Notes: a model not told the origin generated them from the sequence alone. Positions 1 to 6,203 are shown, counted from the first letter of the stretch. The stretch is DNA of 6,639 bases from Prevotella sp. UBA2725 (GCA_002353825.1 DEKJ01000038.1:1-6639), one strand, 5' to 3'. Numbers and translations: made by a program.

Positions 1-73
1 GACCATCTTTTCATCTCGCAGAGTTGCAGAGAACCACCTTGTGATTTTGAGATTCTGTGTTTTCTTGAGAGGT

Positions 74-703
74 CTAAAGGCCTTTCGGGGAGATGCTATA
101 CCATCTGCCTTCTCCCAAGGCCGAAGGCCACTCTAAGATCTCTGCGGTTTGGAAGCACCACCTCTTCGGCTCTACGTGAGATTTAACGGCTATCATATCA
201 TAATGTAAAAGAATCTCGCCCTGCTGAATAGTTACCAGGAATTTCAGTCCCTTCACGATATGTTTCTTCACGGCGCTGTCTGTGATATCCAGTTCTTCCG
301 CCACCTCTTTGTAGGTCTTGCCGTTGACCATACACTCTCTGAGGATGAGTTGGGTCTTGGGAGGCAGCAGTTGAAGATGAGCCTTGACGATAGCCACACG
401 CTCCTGCTGCTCAAGCAGGTCTTTGTCCTCGGTCCGCTCGGCAGAGGCGAGGCGCGCCTTGGCGAAGTCGTCCTTCACTGATTTGTGCCGCAACTCATCG
501 ATACACTTATGATGGATATAGGCGAGCATGAGGTTACGCCACTCCCCCACCCGATCATAGTCGAGATGGTTCCAGCCATACTCGAAAGCATTAGACACGA
601 TATCACGACAGGTCTCTTCGTTATCCAGATAACGAAGGGCAAAGAAGAAAAACGGCTTGTAGTTCTCCTTATAAAACTGTTCGAAATATCGTGTCCTATC
701 CAC
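74..703 (-). CDS. ECF-type RNA polymerase sigma-70 family factor
   Basis: A 209-residue protein with the two-domain layout of extracytoplasmic-function sigma factors, which bind core RNA polymerase and redirect it to a small regulon. Region 2 lies at about residues 6-75 (DIVSNAFEYGW at 34-44, then WRNLMLAYIHHKCIDELR). Region 4 lies at about 103-157, with LPPKTQLI followed by a helix-turn-helix at 129-156 (KTYKEVAEELDITDSAVKKH). The start is GTG at 703; no ATG occurs in frame before the upstream stop at 755-757, and a TAnnTTTG element lies 33-40 bases ahead. The last 45-50 residues resemble no sigma region, are rich in Trp and Gly, and run through repeat-like DNA, so they may come from loss of an earlier stop. 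Bacteroidetes ECF factors are often followed by a FecR-type anti-sigma gene; only 73 bases remain downstream, so this cannot be judged. The regulon is unknown. Confidence 0.9.
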   Translation of the reverse strand: MDRTRYFEQFYKENYKPFFFFALRYLDNEETCRDIVSNAFEYGWNHLDYDRVGEWRNLMLAYIHHKCIDELRHKSVKDDFAKARLASAERTEDKDLLEQQERVAIVKAHLQLLPPKTQLILRECMVNGKTYKEVAEELDITDSAVKKHIVKGLKFLVTIQQGEILLHYDMIAVKSHVEPKRWCFQTAEILEWPSALGEGRWYSISPKGL

Positions 704-735
704 TAATATAAATGTGCGATCTCTTATATGGGTTG

Positions 736-743
736 CAAAAATA
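736..743 (-). promoter_or_regulatory. Putative -7 element of the sigma factor gene
   Basis: On the minus strand this reads TATTTTTG, a full match to the Bacteroidetes -7 consensus TAnnTTTG. It would put the transcript start near 730 and give a leader of roughly 27 bases before the GTG at 703. No good -33 TTTG stands at the usual spacing of about 19-21 bases; the nearest TTG triplets are 12 and 25 bases away. The site implies that the sigma gene can be expressed independently of sucCD. Confidence 0.5.
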
Positions 744-787
744 CGAAAAAATAATCAATCTGACGACCCAACCGGTTATTTTTATTA

Positions 788-816
788 GCAGGGGCGGCCA
801 CAGGGGCCGCCCCTGC
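788..816 (-). repeat. 12-bp perfect GC-rich hairpin after sucD (possible terminator, REP-like)
   Basis: GCAGGGGCGGCC (788-799) and GGCCGCCCCTGC (805-816) form a perfect 12-bp stem with the 5-base loop ACAGG. Seen from sucD, the stem starts about ten bases after the stop codon, where a terminator would be. On the minus strand it is followed by an A-rich rather than a U-rich tract, so it is not a classic intrinsic terminator. Its 17 bases at 801-817 are identical to 2926-2942 after the esterase gene, which points to a repeat family rather than a chance hairpin. Confidence 0.7.
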
Positions 817-825
817 ACCAACGCG

Positions 826-1698
826 TTAACGATTCAGCCTTGCCTTCAGCAACTCCGGCAGGATGCGGGTCTCGTCAGCCACCGGCACACCAGCAGCTTC
901 GAGGGCTTTGATCTTGCCTTCTGCCGAGCCTGATCCACCAGAGATGATGGCACCGGCATGACCCATCTGCTTGCCCGGAGGAGCCTGACGACCGGAGATG
1001 AACACGGCGACGGGCTTCGTGACATGGGCCTTGATGAACTGGGCGGCACGCTCCTCAGCGTCACCACCGATCTCACCGATCATAGCGATGGAGTCGGTAT
1101 CGGGATCATCCTGGAACATCTGCAGCAGGTCCTCGAAATAGAGACCGACGACGGGATCACCACCGACACCCACGGCCGTGGAGATGCCGAGGCCACTCTG
1201 CACGAGGTCGTACACCACCTCATAGGTCAGCGTGCCACTGCGCGAGATGACGCCCGTGTGGCCTTTCTTGAAGATGTTGGCAGGCATGATGCCGACCATC
1301 GACTTCTCCGGAGAGATCAGTCCGGGACAGTTAGGACCAATGACCTTCACGCCTTTGATACGTGCATAGTTCTGTGCCTCGACAGCATCGAGCACAGGCA
1401 CACCCTCTGTGATACACACAACGAGCTTGATGCCACCGTCGATGGCCTCGAGCATGGCGTCCTTGGCGAAAGGAGCAGGCACGAAAATGATAGAAGTGTT
1501 GGCACCTGTAGCAGCCACTGCATCTTTCACGGTGTTGAACACGGGGATGCCGTCGACCTCCTGACCACCCTTGCCGGGGGAGGTGCCGCCGACGACCTGA
1601 GTACCATACTCTTTCATCTTGGCAGCGTGGAAGCTGCCGTCTCGTCCCGTGATACCCTGGACGATGACTTTTGTATCTTTATCTATCAGTACGCTCAT
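826..1698 (-). CDS. sucD: Succinyl-CoA synthetase (ADP-forming), alpha subunit
   Basis: A 290-residue alpha subunit of succinyl-CoA ligase, which pairs with SucC in the cytoplasm and interconverts succinyl-CoA plus ADP and phosphate with succinate plus CoA and ATP. The N-terminal CoA-binding Rossmann domain shows VQGITGRDGSFH at 13-24, VCITEGVPV near 94-102 and IGPNCPGL at 120-127. The ligase domain carries MGHAGAIISGG, whose His247 matches the histidine that is phosphorylated during catalysis in this family. Length and motifs are typical and no key residue is missing. The ATG at 1698 is the natural start: its N-terminus matches family members, and it follows the sucC stop by 35 bp, so the two genes form an operon. 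In Bacteroidales this enzyme usually serves the succinate/propionate branch of metabolism; that role here is inferred. Confidence 0.97.
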   Translation of the reverse strand: MSVLIDKDTKVIVQGITGRDGSFHAAKMKEYGTQVVGGTSPGKGGQEVDGIPVFNTVKDAVAATGANTSIIFVPAPFAKDAMLEAIDGGIKLVVCITEGVPVLDAVEAQNYARIKGVKVIGPNCPGLISPEKSMVGIMPANIFKKGHTGVISRSGTLTYEVVYDLVQSGLGISTAVGVGGDPVVGLYFEDLLQMFQDDPDTDSIAMIGEIGGDAEERAAQFIKAHVTKPVAVFISGRQAPPGKQMGHAGAIISGGSGSAEGKIKALEAAGVPVADETRILPELLKARLNR

Positions 1699-1706
1699 AA
1701 TATTGA

Positions 1707-1738
1707 ATCATTAAGGATTATGATCATTAAAGATTATC
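1707..1738. repeat. 16-bp tandem duplication in the sucC-sucD spacer
   Basis: ATCATTAAGGATTATG (1707-1722) is followed at once by ATCATTAAAGATTATC (1723-1738); 14 of 16 positions are the same. The second unit covers the sucC stop codon, and together the two units make up nearly the whole 35-bp spacer. This looks like a replication-slippage duplication that set the distance between the two reading frames. Confidence 0.8.
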
Positions 1739-2873
1739 GTTTGTTGGAAATTTCCACGGCCTTATGGCCTGCGTCTGCCATCGTCGTGGCAACGGTGAAA
1801 TGGGTGCCTTTGAGAATCTCACGGCCCTCAGCCTCGTTCGTACCCGTGAGACGGATGACGATGGGGATGTCGGTCTTGATGATGTCGAGTGCCTCAAGCA
1901 GTCCCTTCGCTACATCGTCGCAGCGTGTGATGCCGCCGAAGATATTGATGAGGATGGTGTTGACATGTTTGTCGGAGAGCAGCAGTTTCATGGCCTCCAC
2001 AATCTTCTCGGGGTTCGACGAGCCACCGATATCGAGGAAGTTAGCGGGCTCACCACCATAGAGTTTGATCATATCCATCGTAGCCATCGCAAGGCCAGCT
2101 CCATTGACCATGCATCCGATCTTACCACCGAGGTTGACGTAACTGAAGCCGTGGTCCTTCGCCCACTGCTCCTTCTTCTCATCCTCGTCGGGCTCGAAGC
2201 ATTCCTTCACATCGGGGTGACGGAAGAGAGCGTTGTTGTCGAAGGTCATCTTTGCATCGATGGCTTTCAATGTGCCGTCCTTGAGGAGCACAAGTGGGTT
2301 GATCTCCACGAGAGAGGCGTCTTTCTCCACGAAGAGCTTATAGAGTGCTTTGAAAATCTTGGCAGCCTGCTTCACCTGAGCCTTGTCGTCAAAGAGCTTC
2401 CAGGCTGCCTCGTTGGCTTTGAAGTTGGCCATGCCGATGGTCGGGTCGATGATGACCTTCACGATCTTCTCCGGTGTTTCTTTGGCAACCTGCTCGATAT
2501 CCATGCCGCCGGAGCGCGAGAGCATCATCATCGGGCACTTCGACTTACGGTCGACGAGGATAGAGACATAATATTCGGAGGCGATGTCAACAGCCTCGGA
2601 GACGAGCACGCGGTCCACGGTGTAGCCTTTGATCTGCATGCCGAGGATAGCCTCCGCATTCTTGCGGATTTCTTCCTCACTGGATCCGAGCTTCACACCA
2701 CCGGCTTTACCACGGCCACCGGTATGAACCTGTGCTTTCACCACTGCCTTCGTGCCGCCGAGCTTGCGGTAGGCTTCCACGGCCTCATCCGGAGTACGGC
2801 AAAGGAAGTGCTTGTCTACTGGCACGCCATACTGCTCGAAGAAGCCTTTGGCTTGATATTCATGTACTTTCAT
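1734..2873 (-). CDS. sucC: Succinyl-CoA synthetase (ADP-forming), beta subunit
   Basis: A 379-residue beta subunit that binds the nucleotide and, with SucD, forms succinyl-CoA synthetase. The N-terminal ATP-grasp domain starts MKVHEYQAK and has VVKAQVHTGGRGKAGGVK (44-61), the lysine and glycine-rich loop that hold ATP. EINPL (190-194) and AIDAK (204-208) supply the expected metal-binding Asn192 and Asp206. The C-terminal ligase domain has CMVNGAGLAMATMD (254-267), NIFGGITRCDDVA (310-322) and RLTGTNEAEG (341-350), which meet the alpha subunit and the succinate site. The sequence does not settle ATP versus GTP preference; bacterial forms mostly use ATP. The ATG at 2873 gives the standard N-terminus. 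No Shine-Dalgarno is present. The upstream esterase stop is 69 bp away with a GC-rich hairpin between, and I found no clear TAnnTTTG promoter, so sucCD may have an unrecognised promoter or partly depend on read-through. Confidence 0.97.
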   Translation of the reverse strand: MKVHEYQAKGFFEQYGVPVDKHFLCRTPDEAVEAYRKLGGTKAVVKAQVHTGGRGKAGGVKLGSSEEEIRKNAEAILGMQIKGYTVDRVLVSEAVDIASEYYVSILVDRKSKCPMMMLSRSGGMDIEQVAKETPEKIVKVIIDPTIGMANFKANEAAWKLFDDKAQVKQAAKIFKALYKLFVEKDASLVEINPLVLLKDGTLKAIDAKMTFDNNALFRHPDVKECFEPDEDEKKEQWAKDHGFSYVNLGGKIGCMVNGAGLAMATMDMIKLYGGEPANFLDIGGSSNPEKIVEAMKLLLSDKHVNTILINIFGGITRCDDVAKGLLEALDIIKTDIPIVIRLTGTNEAEGREILKGTHFTVATTMADAGHKAVEISNKR

Positions 2874-2895
2874 AACAATATAAGTTTATGGTTCG

Positions 2896-2907
2896 CGAAA
2901 ATTTTCG
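2896..2907. other. 12-bp perfect palindrome in the sucC leader
   Basis: CGAAAATTTTCG is a perfect 12-base palindrome centred about 28 bases ahead of the sucC start codon. It could be an operator half-site pair or simply A/T-rich leader DNA. No second copy was noticed in the window. Confidence 0.35.
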
Positions 2908-2923
2908 TTTGTTGTTATTGCGG

Positions 2924-2942
2924 TGCAGGGGCCGCCCCTGCA
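2924..2942. repeat. GC-rich palindrome abutting the esterase stop codon
   Basis: TGCAGGGG (2924-2931) and CCCCTGCA (2935-2942) form an 8-bp stem around the loop CCG, directly next to the esterase TAA at 2943-2945. Seventeen of its bases (2926-2942) are identical to 801-817 after sucD. Its position suggests 3'-end formation for the esterase transcript or insulation from sucC. On the minus strand the sequence beyond it is A-rich, without a U tract. Confidence 0.65.
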
Positions 2943-4409
2943 TTACCACCGATCCGTGCGGAACGGGAAGAGCGGCAGGCCATTGTTGCCCCCGAGGTTA
3001 CCGATCTGGAAGTTACGGAAGCAGTAGCGCACGGCGACGGGCGTCTTGACATCGGGACTGACGACATAGACGGTCTCATTGCGTGGGTCATTGCCCGGCA
3101 CCCAGAAATGGCCAGCAGTGGCTTTGTGGAAGACCTTGTCGGCACCTGCAACTTCGAAGCCCTCGATATCACTGTAACGTGAGATGCCGCCATAGGTATT
3201 CTTCAGGCGGATGAAACAGGTGTCACCATGAATGAACATCGAGTCGAAGCGCGGGCTCACAGCCTCAAAACCTTTCTTGTTATAGGTCTTCTCCAAGGCG
3301 AGCCATCCAAGGCGGTCACCGACAGGCTTCTTGTTGCTCGGATGGATCTGATTCTGTTCCCAAGGATAAGCTAAGTCATTGGTGCAGATGAGTCCACTGT
3401 TCGGGATCATGTCGGCAGCCCGCATCTGCTGTTCCTCAAGGTAGGCACGCTGGGTACCATTGGGGTCACCACCGTCGGCATAAGGAACAAGCTGAACGAA
3501 ATAGAATGGAATGTTGCCTTCACCGAAGTCGCGACGCCACTGGTTCACGAGCAGTGAGAGGCGGTCGGAGTATTGGTTACTGGGGTCGCCGACATTGGAG
3601 CAGCCCTGATAGAAGATGATACCTTTGACGGTGTAGTTGAGGATGGGATGGAACGTGCCATTGCCCCAGAGCAAAGGATAGAGATAGTCGTACTGGAACT
3701 TACGGGTCATCTCCGTGGAGTCGAGTGTCTCTTTCGTGTATTTCTCGAGGTTAGCCTTGTCGAGCCAACTCTCGACCCTCGTACCGCCTTTGTTGGCAAG
3801 GATGAGACCCACGGGGATGTTGAGAGCGGAGCGCAGTTGGCGTGCGAAGAAATAACCCACGGCGGAGCAGTCAGCGACATTATCGACATCAGCAGCCTTC
3901 CACCAGCATTGTGCATCGTCGAGTGGCTTTGTGCTCTTCACAGAAGGGATCTTCACATAGCGGATGCCATCGTAACGGGAGGCCTCGGCCACCACATTAT
4001 TATAATCTTTCAGTGGACAGTTGCCGAAGCCCTTCACGGGGAATTCCATGTTACTCTGTCCAGCACAGACCCACACCTCACCGATGAGGACATCGTGGAG
4101 TGTCACCTTGCCACCTTTACCATCTTTATTTTCTGTGAATGTGATTGTTTGCTTGGTAAAAGAAGCAGCAGGCGTCGTGACGCGGGCCTCCCACTTGCCG
4201 TCTTTCGCAGCTTTCGCTGTCACTGTCTTGCCTCCATTCCACGAGGCGGTGACACTCACTGTGGCGCCCGGCGTGGCCCAGCCCCACAACCGAGCCGACG
4301 ATTGTTGCTGCAACACCATGCCATCGCTGAGGACATGCGGCAGACGCACGGCAGCGCGTGCGGAGCCCAACACAGCCAAGGCCAGTACCAATAAGGATAG
4401 TTTTTTCAT
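2943..4409 (-). CDS. Sialate O-acetylesterase-like SGNH-fold esterase, secreted
   Basis: A 488-residue exported enzyme of the SASA/sialate O-acetylesterase family, which removes O-acetyl groups from sialic acids or, in relatives, from plant polysaccharides. A signal peptide is clear (MKKLSLLVLALAVLGSARA, cleavage near residue 19-20), so it acts in the periplasm or outside. After a beta-rich stretch (LPHVLSDGMVLQQ, 23-35, and KWEARVTTP) comes VWVCAGQSNME with the likely nucleophile Ser119. ANKGGTRVESWL (205-216) matches the family's GGT block, and TNDLAY...IHPSNKKPVGDRL (343-366) offers Asp345 and His356 as likely triad partners. YQGCSN (267-272) has Cys where many members have Glu. The ATG at 4409 starts the signal peptide exactly. 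The symporter stop lies 41 bp upstream with no terminator between, so the two are probably one operon. The exact substrate cannot be read from sequence; sialic acid in mucin or acetylated xylan are both possible. Confidence 0.9.
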   Translation of the reverse strand: MKKLSLLVLALAVLGSARAAVRLPHVLSDGMVLQQQSSARLWGWATPGATVSVTASWNGGKTVTAKAAKDGKWEARVTTPAASFTKQTITFTENKDGKGGKVTLHDVLIGEVWVCAGQSNMEFPVKGFGNCPLKDYNNVVAEASRYDGIRYVKIPSVKSTKPLDDAQCWWKAADVDNVADCSAVGYFFARQLRSALNIPVGLILANKGGTRVESWLDKANLEKYTKETLDSTEMTRKFQYDYLYPLLWGNGTFHPILNYTVKGIIFYQGCSNVGDPSNQYSDRLSLLVNQWRRDFGEGNIPFYFVQLVPYADGGDPNGTQRAYLEEQQMRAADMIPNSGLICTNDLAYPWEQNQIHPSNKKPVGDRLGWLALEKTYNKKGFEAVSPRFDSMFIHGDTCFIRLKNTYGGISRYSDIEGFEVAGADKVFHKATAGHFWVPGNDPRNETVYVVSPDVKTPVAVRYCFRNFQIGNLGGNNGLPLFPFRTDRW

Positions 4410-4412
4410 ATG

Positions 4413-4439
4413 ATTGTTTTAATTGTTTTCATTGTTTTG
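4413..4439. repeat. Three 9-bp tandem units before the esterase start codon
   Basis: ATTGTTTTA, ATTGTTTTC and ATTGTTTTG follow one another without a gap, so the esterase mRNA leader reads as three copies of an AAAACAAT core ending three bases before the ATG. Bacteroidetes ribosomes make little use of Shine-Dalgarno pairing and favour A-rich leaders, so the repeats may act as a translation enhancer. Slippage that gains or loses a unit would alter the leader length. Confidence 0.75.
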
Positions 4440-4450
4440 ATGCGGACTTC

Positions 4451-5827
4451 TCATTCCACCTCCGCCAGCTCCTCGTCGTCCATGTCTCTGTCGAGGCGTC
4501 CGCGCCAGAGGTACTTACGCGTCTCATGCACGATGATGCCACTGAGGAGGATGAGGGAGAGGAGGTTAGGAATAGCCATGAACGCATTCATGCAGTCGGC
4601 AATGTTCCACACGAGTCCGAGACTGACGATACTTCCTACGAAGATGCCAATGATGAACACGACGCGGTAGACGAGCATCCAGCGGTGGCCTTTGAGATAT
4701 TCAACACATCGCTCACCATAATAGCTCCAGCCGAGAATCGTACTGAAGGCGAAGGTGATGAGACCGAAGGTGAGGAGCGGTGTGCCGACATACGGGATCT
4801 TACCGAAGGCCGCCTTCGTGAGGGCGGCGCCATCGTGGATATCGATATCGGGATAAGCGATGATACTCGACACGATGACGATACCCGTGAGGGCGCAGAT
4901 AATAACAGTGTCCCAAAATGTACCCGTGGAGGAGACGAGGGCCTGACGAACAGGATTGCGTGTCTTGGCGGCAGCAGCCACGATCGGTGCGGAGCCGAGA
5001 CCTGACTCATTGGAGAACAAGCCGCGGGCGATACCATAACGGCAAGCCATCATCACCGTCGTACCGGCGAAGCCACCACCAGCTGCACGCGGAGTGAACG
5101 CTGCCTCGACGATGGTCTTGATAGCCGGCCAAACATAAGCATGGTTGACACAGAGGATATAGATACAGCCGAGGACATAGAAGATGGCCATGAAAGGCAC
5201 AAGCATGCTACACACCTTAGCGATGGACTTCACACCACCGAGGATCACGGCAGCGCCTAAGATAGCAAGAACAAGACCTGTAACCCACAGAGGCACACCG
5301 AAGACCTGACCGACCATCGTAGAGATGGCATTGGCCTGCACGGTGTTGCCGATACCGAAAGAAGCAATGGTAGCAAAGAGTGCGAAACATACCGCGAGCC
5401 ATTTACAATGGACACCGCGCTCCAGGGCATACATCGGTCCGCCGAGCATACGCCCGTCTTTCGTCTTGACGCGGTATTTGACTGCTACCAGTCCTTCTGC
5501 ATATTTCGTAGAGATTCCAAAGACACCGGTCAGCCAGCACCACAACACGGCTCCCGGACCGCCCAACGCGATAGCCGTAGCCACACCGATGATGTTACCC
5601 GTGCCGATCGTAGCAGCAAGGGCCGTGGCGAGGGCACCAAACTGGGACACGTCTCCCGAGGCTCCCTTGTCACGACTCACGGAGAGTCGGATAGCTGTAA
5701 AGATCTTGCGTTGGGGAAAGCGCAAGCGGATGGTTAAATATAGATGCGTGCCGAGCAGCATGATGATCATGGGCCAACCCCACAAAAAGCTACTGACAGT
5801 CGCAAAAAAGTCGTTAATTGCTTCCAT
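4451..5827 (-). CDS. Sodium:alanine/glycine symporter, AGCS family
   Basis: A 458-residue inner-membrane protein of the AGCS family (TC 2.A.25), which imports alanine or glycine together with sodium. About ten or eleven hydrophobic segments are visible, beginning at residues 15-33. Family hallmarks are IGTGNIIGVATAIALGGPGA (74-93), GRMLGGPMYALERG (125-138), GIARGLFSNESGLGSAPI (265-282) and STILGWSYYGERC (362-374). Length is normal for the family. The C-terminus is short, soluble and acidic (DMDDEELAEVE). The start at 5827 fits the first membrane helix and lies about 29 bases below a TAACTTTG promoter element; no Shine-Dalgarno is seen. It is the first gene of a probable two-gene operon with the esterase and diverges from tRNA-Gln. 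Alanine versus glycine preference is not decidable here. Confidence 0.95.
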   Translation of the reverse strand: MEAINDFFATVSSFLWGWPMIIMLLGTHLYLTIRLRFPQRKIFTAIRLSVSRDKGASGDVSQFGALATALAATIGTGNIIGVATAIALGGPGAVLWCWLTGVFGISTKYAEGLVAVKYRVKTKDGRMLGGPMYALERGVHCKWLAVCFALFATIASFGIGNTVQANAISTMVGQVFGVPLWVTGLVLAILGAAVILGGVKSIAKVCSMLVPFMAIFYVLGCIYILCVNHAYVWPAIKTIVEAAFTPRAAGGGFAGTTVMMACRYGIARGLFSNESGLGSAPIVAAAAKTRNPVRQALVSSTGTFWDTVIICALTGIVIVSSIIAYPDIDIHDGAALTKAAFGKIPYVGTPLLTFGLITFAFSTILGWSYYGERCVEYLKGHRWMLVYRVVFIIGIFVGSIVSLGLVWNIADCMNAFMAIPNLLSLILLSGIIVHETRKYLWRGRLDRDMDDEELAEVE

Positions 5828-5855
5828 AAGCGGTGAGTTACAGGCTATATAGCGG

Positions 5856-5863
5856 CAAAGTTA
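5856..5863 (-). promoter_or_regulatory. Putative -7 element of the symporter-esterase operon
   Basis: The minus strand reads TAACTTTG, an exact match to TAnnTTTG, which would give a leader of about 22 bases before the symporter ATG. At the usual -33 spacing there is no TTTG; the closest T-rich TTTG is only 12 bases upstream. The same octamer serves the divergent tRNA gene at 5918-5925. Confidence 0.6.
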
Positions 5864-5894
5864 AGCAAAAACTATCAAAAAGGCACGCTTTTTC

Positions 5895-5925
5895 TTGGTT
5901 GTTTTGTATAAAAATGATAACTTTG
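5895..5925 (+). promoter_or_regulatory. Promoter of tRNA-Gln
   Basis: TTG at 5895-5897 and TAACTTTG at 5918-5925 stand 20 bases apart, in line with the Bacteroidetes housekeeping promoter (TTTG, about 19-21 bases, TAnnTTTG). Transcription would start around 5931, some ten bases before the mature tRNA. It is back to back with the symporter promoter, whose -7 element is 54 bases away. Confidence 0.7.
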
Positions 5926-5941
5926 CAGCACTTTTAATGAT

Positions 5942-6012
5942 TGTCGTATGGTGTAATGGTAGCACAACAGGTTTTGGTTCTGTTTGTCGTGGTTCGAATC
6001 CGCGTACGACAA
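5942..6012 (+). tRNA. tRNA-Gln (anticodon TTG)
   Basis: The cloverleaf folds fully. The acceptor TGTCGTA (5942-5948) pairs with TACGACA (6005-6011) over 7 bp. The D arm is GTG/CAC (5951-5953 with 5963-5965) around a loop containing TGGTAG. The anticodon arm ACAGG/TCTGT closes with one G-U pair around TTTTGGT, which puts TTG at 5974-5976. The T arm CGTGG/CCGCG encloses the loop TTCGAAT. The discriminator is A6012; the following CCC means CCA is not encoded and must be added enzymatically. The tRNA reads CAA and, with wobble, CAG glutamine codons. It is a single gene with its own promoter and terminator. Confidence 0.97.
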
Positions 6013-6018
6013 CCCAAT

Positions 6019-6046
6019 AAGGGCGGTTCTTGTAACCGCCCTTTTT
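6019..6046 (+). terminator. Intrinsic terminator of tRNA-Gln
   Basis: AAGGGCGGTT (6019-6028) pairs with AACCGCCCTT (6034-6043) in a 10-bp stem with loop CTTGT, running into TTTTT (6042-6046). It starts seven bases after the tRNA ends and is the only textbook intrinsic terminator in the window. Confidence 0.93.
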
Positions 6047-6170
6047 GTTAGAATCATTACACAACTTTTCACAATTTCCCGACTTCGTCACTTTTATATT
6101 GAGCCCCAGTGCTGCCCTTGATTATCAAACACTTGCAAGGATATTTAGGTGATATAGGGTGACGCATACC
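6047..6170. other. Intergenic stretch without a recognisable gene
   Basis: This A/T-rich spacer between the tRNA terminator and the first right-end hairpin carries no reading frame that resembles a protein. The only structure seen is weak: CCTTG at 6116-6120 can pair with CAAGG at 6136-6140, and CCCAGTGC occurs at 6105-6112 and again at 6169-6176, where it leads into the large hairpin. No copy of the tRNA 3' end is present, so there is no sign of an attachment-site duplication. Confidence 0.5.
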
Positions 6171-6203
6171 CAGTGCAGGGAAGGGCTACCCTTCCCTGCA
6201 CTG
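6171..6203. repeat. Perfect 15-bp hairpin
   Basis: CAGTGCAGGGAAGGG (6171-6185) and CCCTTCCCTGCACTG (6189-6203) pair without a mismatch around the loop CTA. The TGCAGGG core is shared with the palindromes after sucD and the esterase. It belongs to no visible gene, since no stop codon of a credible gene is near, and no T tract follows on either strand. It is best read as a REP- or MITE-like element. Confidence 0.85.

Noticed and set aside
788..816. Classic intrinsic terminator for sucD
   Set aside because: The stem is strong, but on the minus strand an A-rich tract rather than a U tract follows, so it was annotated as a repeat with possible terminator function only.
958..2061. Long plus-strand open frame antisense to sucD and sucC
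   Set aside because: It mirrors two genes with unmistakable family motifs; its own translation is rich in His and Asp in the pattern typical of an antisense shadow.
1764..3182. 472-codon plus-strand open frame antisense to sucC and the esterase
   Set aside because: It crosses two real genes and a palindromic spacer, has no domain, and its length is a by-product of codon use on the other strand.
5861..6091. Minus-strand frames across the tRNA
   Set aside because: They translate the antisense of tRNA-Gln, giving the familiar RGFEPRQ-type peptide; this is RNA-gene sequence, not a protein gene.
5942..6170. tRNA-Gln as the attachment site of an integrated element
   Set aside because: No duplicate of the tRNA 3' end occurs within the window and no integrase is visible; an attachment site further right cannot be excluded but has no support here.
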